A stretch of 64,000 nt of DNA, taken from assembly GCF_027912415.1 (NCBI RefSeq), contig NZ_CP115175.1:868001-932000 (forward strand), read 5' to 3'. How positions within the stretch are numbered: position 1 is the stretch's first letter; every line of letters begins with the position of its first letter. This DNA is from Homoserinibacter sp. YIM 151385. Lineage in GTDB: Bacteria; Actinomycetota; Actinomycetes; Actinomycetales; Microbacteriaceae. Below are positions 59,563 to 64,000 of this stretch, piece by piece. Under the pieces are notes generated by a model. That model had not been told where the DNA came from. It saw nothing but the letters and a program-made list of their open reading frames with translations, and did no database searches. Both the position numbers and the translations under genes were made by a program.

Positions 59563-61308
59563 CTAGCGGAGCTGGAAGTACGGGGAGTCGAGCACGAGCG
59601 CGACCGCGCGACCCGACTTCCACCAGTGGCTGCGCATGACATCCCCCGGTCGGAGGTCGGCGCCGGCGAGCACCGCCCGGCGGTGCGCCTCGCTCATGGG
59701 GACGCCGAGGAGCTTCGTCGAGATCGCGCGGAGCCAGGCGTCGGCGGTCATGGTCGTGGTCTGGGTCACGAGCTTGTGGGCCTCGGTGCGGCCGAAGGCG
59801 TAGCCCCACCAGATGAAGTTCCGGTGCACGTTCCAGCGGCTGATCATGGCGCCCGCGCCGAGCCAGGCGGCCGCGACGTCCGGATAGCCGTTGGGCGGCA
59901 TCCAGCCGTACGGCGTCTGCCCGGACTCGTTGAGCGACCAGTAGAGGTGGCTCAGCGCCTTCTTGACGTCGGTGCCGCGCGTCACGCCGAGCACGCGCGC
60001 CGCGCCGACCGCGTCCTCGAGCGGGCGCCGCATCCGCATCCCCGTCGCCGACCAGAAGTCGCTCGAGAGGAACACGGCGCGCACGACCTGGCGGATGTCG
60101 GTGTCGTGCTTGAGATAGACGGCCGCGAGACGGTTCACCAGGTCGCTGCTCGGCGAGTCGGAGACGAAGCGCACGGCGATCTTGCGGGCGATCTTCTGCG
60201 CCGTCGCGGGGTGCCGGGCGAGGTAATCGAGGTAGGCGTCGCCGACCGCCTCGCCGCCGCTCGCGCTCGCGTTCTCGTGCGTGAATCCGAGCACCTTCAC
60301 GGCGCCGACGTAGTGGTCGTTTGCCTTGTAGCGGTACTGCCCGTAGGTCGAGCGGTAGCGCTCGAGCCAGCCCTCCCAGGAGCGGCCCGAGAGGATGCGC
60401 GCGCTGTTCTTGACGTCGTCCTCGGTGTAGCCGCCCGCGATCCCGACCGTGTGGAGCTCGAGCAGCTCGCGCCCGAGGTTCTCGTTGACGTGGGCCTTCC
60501 GCGACTCGTCGTTGTTGAGGTAGCTCAGCATCGCCGGGTGCTTCATCGCCGCGCGCAGCATGCTCGAGTACTTGCCGAAGGCGTGCTTGCGGATGACGTT
60601 CTTGAGGTAGTCGGGGCCGGTCGCCCACTGCTCGCCCGGCATCGGGACGTGGAGGTGGTTGGCGAAGATGTCGACCGTGATCTCGAAGAGCTGGCGGTTC
60701 GAGAAGACCTGCAGGCCGAGCGCCGCGTAGCAGGTCTGCAGCATCCCGTCCCAGCTGTAGTCCTTGCTGTTCGCGAGGATCTTCGCGCTCGAGCCGAAGG
60801 CGAGCGGGAACGAGGTCCAGGCGGCGGCGTCCGTCTGGGCGATCTTCGTCGGGTTGAGCTGGCGCTCGAGCCAGCCGTCGATGCCGAGCTTCTTGAGGTC
60901 GGCGACGTCCTTCGCGCGAGGGCCGAAGGTCGCGCGGCGCAGCAGGTGCGACTTCGCGGTGCCGGCGTCGAAGAGGGGGGTGGGGGTGCGGCGGGCGGCG
61001 AGCGCCGCGGCGCGGAAGGTCGTGTACTGCTTCCCGACCGGCACCTCGGCGGCCGCCGCGGCCGGCATGCCGAGCGCCGCGCTCTCATCCGCCGTCGACG
61101 GCCCGCCGCCGAGCATGGGGCGGAAGGCGACGGCGCGGGGCGAGGCCGGCGGTCGGGAGGCGGAGGCCGGCGCGGGCGCGGATGCCGGTGCGGCGGCGAG
61201 CGGCGCGGCGGAGGCGGCCGATGCCTGCGAGGCCAGCGCGGAGAGCGCGGCGACGCCGCCGAGCCCCAGCAGGGCACGACGGGACGCGCTCGTGCTCGAC
61301 TCGGTCAC
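59563..61308 (-). CDS. DUF1800 exported protein
   Basis: The 581-residue product has a Tat-like signal at the start ('SASRRALLGLGGVAALSAL'), an Ala/Pro-rich stretch, then DUF1800: 'HLLRRATFGPRAKDVADLKK', 'DIFANHLHVPMPG', 'NENLGRELLELHTVGI' and 'PYGWMPPNGYPDVAAAWLG'. The GTG at 61308 follows AAGGGGG. It is separated from the DUF1501 gene by 13 bp, forming the usual DUF1800-DUF1501 operon. Function unknown; it borders the polysaccharide cluster. Confidence 0.92.
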   Translation of the reverse strand: MTESSTSASRRALLGLGGVAALSALASQASAASAAPLAAAPASAPAPASASRPPASPRAVAFRPMLGGGPSTADESAALGMPAAAAAEVPVGKQYTTFRAAALAARRTPTPLFDAGTAKSHLLRRATFGPRAKDVADLKKLGIDGWLERQLNPTKIAQTDAAAWTSFPLAFGSSAKILANSKDYSWDGMLQTCYAALGLQVFSNRQLFEITVDIFANHLHVPMPGEQWATGPDYLKNVIRKHAFGKYSSMLRAAMKHPAMLSYLNNDESRKAHVNENLGRELLELHTVGIAGGYTEDDVKNSARILSGRSWEGWLERYRSTYGQYRYKANDHYVGAVKVLGFTHENASASGGEAVGDAYLDYLARHPATAQKIARKIAVRFVSDSPSSDLVNRLAAVYLKHDTDIRQVVRAVFLSSDFWSATGMRMRRPLEDAVGAARVLGVTRGTDVKKALSHLYWSLNESGQTPYGWMPPNGYPDVAAAWLGAGAMISRWNVHRNFIWWGYAFGRTEAHKLVTQTTTMTADAWLRAISTKLLGVPMSEAHRRAVLAGADLRPGDVMRSHWWKSGRAVALVLDSPYFQLR

Positions 61309-61414
61309 GCGGTCCCCCTTCCGCTCCGGTGAGCACACCGTACCCGGAGGAGACCGCGCCGGTACACCCCCCGAGCGGGAGGGGCCGGACGGGGCGGGCG
61401 ACGGGCGCGAGGGC

Positions 61415-62956
61415 CTAGCGCTCGCGCTTGCGCTTCTCCCGCACGCGCATGTTGACCTCGATGGGGGTGCCCTCGAAGCCGTACACCTCGCGCAGGCGCC
61501 GCGTGATGAAGCGGCGGTACTGCGGGTCGAGGAAGCCGGTCGTGAAGAGCACGAAGGTCGGCGGGCGCGTCGAGGCCTGCGTGCCGAAGAGCACGCGCGG
61601 CTGCTTGCCGCTGCGCACGGGGTGCGGGTGCTCCGCCGTGAGCTCCGCGATGAGCGCGTTGAGCTTGCCGGTCGGGATGCGGGTGTCCCAGCTCTGCAGC
61701 GCGAGCTCGAGCGCGGGCACGAGCTTCTCGAGGTGCCGGCCGGTGCGCGCCGAGATGTTGACGCGCGGCGCCCAGGCGACGTGCGCGAGATCCTGCTCGA
61801 TCTCCCGCTCGAGGTAGCGGCGGCGGTCGTCGTCGAGGAGGTCCCACTTGTTGTAGGCCATGACGAGCGCGCGGCCCGACTCGAGCACGAGGTCGATGAT
61901 GCGCAGGTCCTGCACCGAGACGGGCTCGGTGACGTCGATGACGACGACCGCGACCTCCGCCTTCTCGAGCGCCGCGCTCGTGCGGAGCGAGGCGTAGAAG
62001 TCGGCACCCTGCTGGAGGTGCACGCGCTTGCGGATGCCCGCGGTGTCGACGAAGGTCCAGATCTTCCCAGCCAGCTCGACCTGCTCGTCGACCGGGTCGC
62101 GCGTCGTGCCCGCGAGCTCGTTGACGACGACGCGCTCCTCCCCCGCGGCCTTGTTGAGCAGCGAGCTCTTGCCGACGTTCGGCCGACCGAGGATCGCGAC
62201 GCGGCGCGGCCCGCCGATCTCCTGCTTCGCGACCGCGGAGACCTCGGGCAGCACGGTCATGACGTGGTCGAGGAGGTCGGCGACGCCGCGGCCGTGGAGG
62301 GCCGAGAGCGGCCACGGCTCGCCGAGGCCGAGGCCCCAGAGCTCGGCGGCCTGCGGGTCCTTGACGGCGTCGTCGGACTTGTTCGCGACGAGGATGACGG
62401 GCTTGCGGGAGGCGCGCAGCATCCGCACGACGTGCTCGTCGGTCGCGGTCGCGCCGACGTTGATGTCGACGACGAACAGCACCGCGTCCGCGAGATCGAC
62501 GGCGACCTCCGCCTGGGCGGCGACGGAGGCGTTGATGCCCTGCGCATCGGGCTCCCAGCCGCCCGTGTCGACGAGCGAGAAGCGGCGGCCGAGCCACTCG
62601 GCCTTGTAGGTGACGCGATCGCGGGTCACGCCCGGCTTGTCCTCGACGACGGCCTCGCGGCGGCCGAGGATGCGGTTGACGAGCGCCGACTTCCCGACGT
62701 TCGGCCTTCCGACGATCGCGAGCACCGGCAGCGCCGGGAGGTAGGTGATGCCCTCGGGCCCCTGCTCGGCGCCCTCGAGCAGCTCGAGGTCCTCCTCGTC
62801 GAGCTCGAAGTCGTCGAGCCCCGCGCGGAGGGATGCGGCACGCCGCTCGGCCGCGTCGTCGTCGATCGTCTCGAGCCGGGTGACGAGCGCCTCGGCGCTC
62901 TCCTCGGGCTCGCGGAACTCGGCCTCGCCGGTCCCGCTCTGCTCGCGGTCGTCCAT
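61415..62956 (-). CDS. der: Ribosome-biogenesis GTPase Der (EngA)
   Basis: The 513-residue protein has two tandem GTPase domains, with G1 motifs '[12 protein letters not shown]' and '[12 protein letters not shown]', G3 motifs DTGG and DTAG, and G4 motifs NKSD and NKWD, then a C-terminal KH-like domain ('[20 protein letters not shown]'). An acidic N-terminal extension of about 75 residues is usual in actinobacteria. Der assists 50S subunit assembly. It follows cmk by eight bases, a conserved actinobacterial arrangement. Confidence 0.98.
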   Translation of the reverse strand: MDDREQSGTGEAEFREPEESAEALVTRLETIDDDAAERRAASLRAGLDDFELDEEDLELLEGAEQGPEGITYLPALPVLAIVGRPNVGKSALVNRILGRREAVVEDKPGVTRDRVTYKAEWLGRRFSLVDTGGWEPDAQGINASVAAQAEVAVDLADAVLFVVDINVGATATDEHVVRMLRASRKPVILVANKSDDAVKDPQAAELWGLGLGEPWPLSALHGRGVADLLDHVMTVLPEVSAVAKQEIGGPRRVAILGRPNVGKSSLLNKAAGEERVVVNELAGTTRDPVDEQVELAGKIWTFVDTAGIRKRVHLQQGADFYASLRTSAALEKAEVAVVVIDVTEPVSVQDLRIIDLVLESGRALVMAYNKWDLLDDDRRRYLEREIEQDLAHVAWAPRVNISARTGRHLEKLVPALELALQSWDTRIPTGKLNALIAELTAEHPHPVRSGKQPRVLFGTQASTRPPTFVLFTTGFLDPQYRRFITRRLREVYGFEGTPIEVNMRVREKRKRER

Positions 62957-62964
62957 GGTGTCCT

Positions 62965-63666
62965 CTAGTCCTTCTGCGCCGCCCGGCGCACGAGCTCGAC
63001 GACCGCCTGCACGGTCTCATCGAAGTCGAGCTCGGTCGAGTCGACGGTCGTGACGCCCTCGGCCGCCGTCAGGAAGTCGACGACGCCGGCATCCTGCCGG
63101 TCGCGCTCGCTCAGCTGGCGGGCCGTGGCGGCCTGCTCGGGCGAGAGCTCCTTCGCGCGTCGGGCGATTCTAACCTCCTCGTCGGCGGTGAGCAGGATCC
63201 GCACCTGCGCATCCGGCGCCACGACGGTCGTGATGTCGCGCCCCTCGACGACGATCCCCGGCCGCGGGGTCTCCCGGATGAGCCGGCGGAACTGCACGTT
63301 GAGCGCCTCGCGCACCTCGGGGACGCGCGCCACGAGGCTCACGACGCCGGAGACGCGCGGCTCGCGGATCTCCTCCGTGACCTCCCGACCCTCGACGTGC
63401 ACCCGGGCGCCGTCCGCGCCGGGCTCCACGTCGTAGCGGAACCCGCCGAGCACGGCACGCACGGCGTCCGCGTCCTCGAGTTCGATGCCGAGGTCGAGCG
63501 AGCGCCACGCGAGCGCCCGGTAGCCGGCGCCCGTGTCGAGGAAGTCGTAGCCGAGCGCGCGCGCCGCCGCACGGCTCACGCTCGACTTGCCGCTGCCGGC
63601 GGGTCCGTCGATCGCGACGACGACGGGTCGGGGGGCGTCTGCGGTGCTGGCATCCGTGCTGCTCAT
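62965..63666 (-). CDS. cmk: Cytidylate kinase
   Basis: The 233-residue P-loop kinase converts CMP/dCMP to the diphosphates. P-loop '[15 protein letters not shown]' is at the start, then '[19 protein letters not shown]', '[18 protein letters not shown]' and '[12 protein letters not shown]' (lid). Length and context (tyrA-cmk-der) are standard for Actinobacteria. The start at 63666 is preceded by an AGGAG site. Confidence 0.97.
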   Translation of the reverse strand: MSSTDASTADAPRPVVVAIDGPAGSGKSSVSRAAARALGYDFLDTGAGYRALAWRSLDLGIELEDADAVRAVLGGFRYDVEPGADGARVHVEGREVTEEIREPRVSGVVSLVARVPEVREALNVQFRRLIRETPRPGIVVEGRDITTVVAPDAQVRILLTADEEVRIARRAKELSPEQAATARQLSERDRQDAGVVDFLTAAEGVTTVDSTELDFDETVQAVVELVRRAAQKD

Positions 63667-63694
63667 GGGTCTCCTGATGGTGGGGTCGCCGGGG

Positions 63695-64000
63695 TCAGCG
63701 GCCGGCCTCGACGAGCGACCAGCCGCGCGCCGTGAGCGCCTCGGCGAGGCGCGCCGCCGCGTCCGGGACGACGGCGATCTCGGCGAAGCCGAGCTGGGCG
63801 CCGGGCGAGTGCTCGAGGCGCAGGTCCTCCATGTTGACGCCCTCCTCGCCGATCTCGGTGAGGAGCCGCGCCAGCTGGCCGGGGGTGTCGTCGATCTTGA
63901 CGGTGAGGCTCGCGAAGCGCCGGTCCTGGCCGTGTTTGCCGGGGATGCGGCCGACGCCGGCGTTGCCGTGGGCGATCGCCTCGGCGAGGACGCGGCGGGC
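63695..64000 (-). CDS. tyrA: Prephenate dehydrogenase, C-terminal ACT domain (truncated by window edge)
   Basis: The last 101 residues end at the TGA at 63695-63697 (reading leftwards); the rest lies beyond the window. They form an ACT domain: 'FASLTVKIDDTPGQLARLL', 'EIGEEGVNMEDLRLEHSPG' and 'AEIAVVPDAAARLAEAL'. Such a domain follows the catalytic part of actinobacterial prephenate dehydrogenase and gives feedback control by aromatic amino acids. Placement directly before cmk supports the name. Confidence 0.82.
   Translation of the reverse strand, partial: ARRVLAEAIAHGNAGVGRIPGKHGQDRRFASLTVKIDDTPGQLARLLTEIGEEGVNMEDLRLEHSPGAQLGFAEIAVVPDAAARLAEALTARGWSLVEAGR

Overview
The window is very GC-rich, densely packed actinobacterial DNA. 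Frequent GTG starts, 1-4 bp ATGA/GTGA/TGATG gene overlaps, and a tyrA-cmk-der block at the right edge suggest Microbacteriaceae (Agromyces/Microbacterium/Leucobacter-like). This assignment is an inference from gene content; no 16S gene is present.

Layout. (1) 1-3.3 kb: the tail of a TetR regulator, a siderophore-interacting flavoprotein, a methyltransferase and a DUF2130 coiled-coil protein. (2) 3.4-9.2 kb: a tightly coupled five-gene operon with two different ABC exporters (ABC-2 type and FtsX/MacB type) and a TetR regulator, headed by a perfect inverted repeat that overlaps an apparently leaderless promoter. (3) 9.2-22.6 kb: a series of regulator/oxidoreductase modules (MarR, TetR or MmyB-type HTH next to SDR, MDR, epimerase, VOC, LysE or glycosyltransferase genes). 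Several divergent intergenic regions carry visible inverted-repeat operators, three of them in tandem pairs. (4) 22.8-25.9 kb: a thiamine salvage operon, thiM-thiE-thiD/tenA, under a TPP riboswitch. (5) 26-27.3 kb: a membrane-anchored subtilase of mycosin type.

(6) 27.9-41.1 kb: a defence-type genomic island inserted in the 3' half of a tRNA-Pro(GGG) gene. A 43-bp direct repeat of that tRNA lies at the far end (27891-27933). One strand carries an AAA ATPase plus cytosolic subtilase (IetAS-like), an AlbA_2-like protein, a metallo-beta-lactamase-fold protein, one polypeptide fusing E2, E1 and JAB ubiquitin-like conjugation domains, a patatin phospholipase, and a translationally coupled 44-residue ORF. 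The other strand carries a DUF4062 protein. The island resembles type II CBASS ancillary machinery with an MBL-fold protein where a CD-NTase would be expected, and it is the most interesting part of the window. A frameshifted relaxase tail and an IS3 fragment near the tRNA are scars of the mobile element; no integrase is visible.

(7) 41.2-58.1 kb: pyroglutamyl peptidase, then a Wzx/Wzy-type exopolysaccharide cluster: initiating phosphoglycosyltransferase, cytidylyltransferase, CDP-alcohol phosphotransferase, ligase/polymerase, flippase, PssD/PssE-like glycosyltransferase pair, GT2, CapK-like AMP ligase, Gfo/Idh/MocA dehydrogenase, a TIM-barrel-like protein, a Wzz-like protein, and a large secreted fibrinogen-like protein. 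A long C-rich leader precedes the first gene. (8) 58.1-61.3 kb: a DUF1501/DUF1800 pair of exported proteins. (9) 61.4-64 kb: der, cmk and the 3' end of tyrA, which are core genes.
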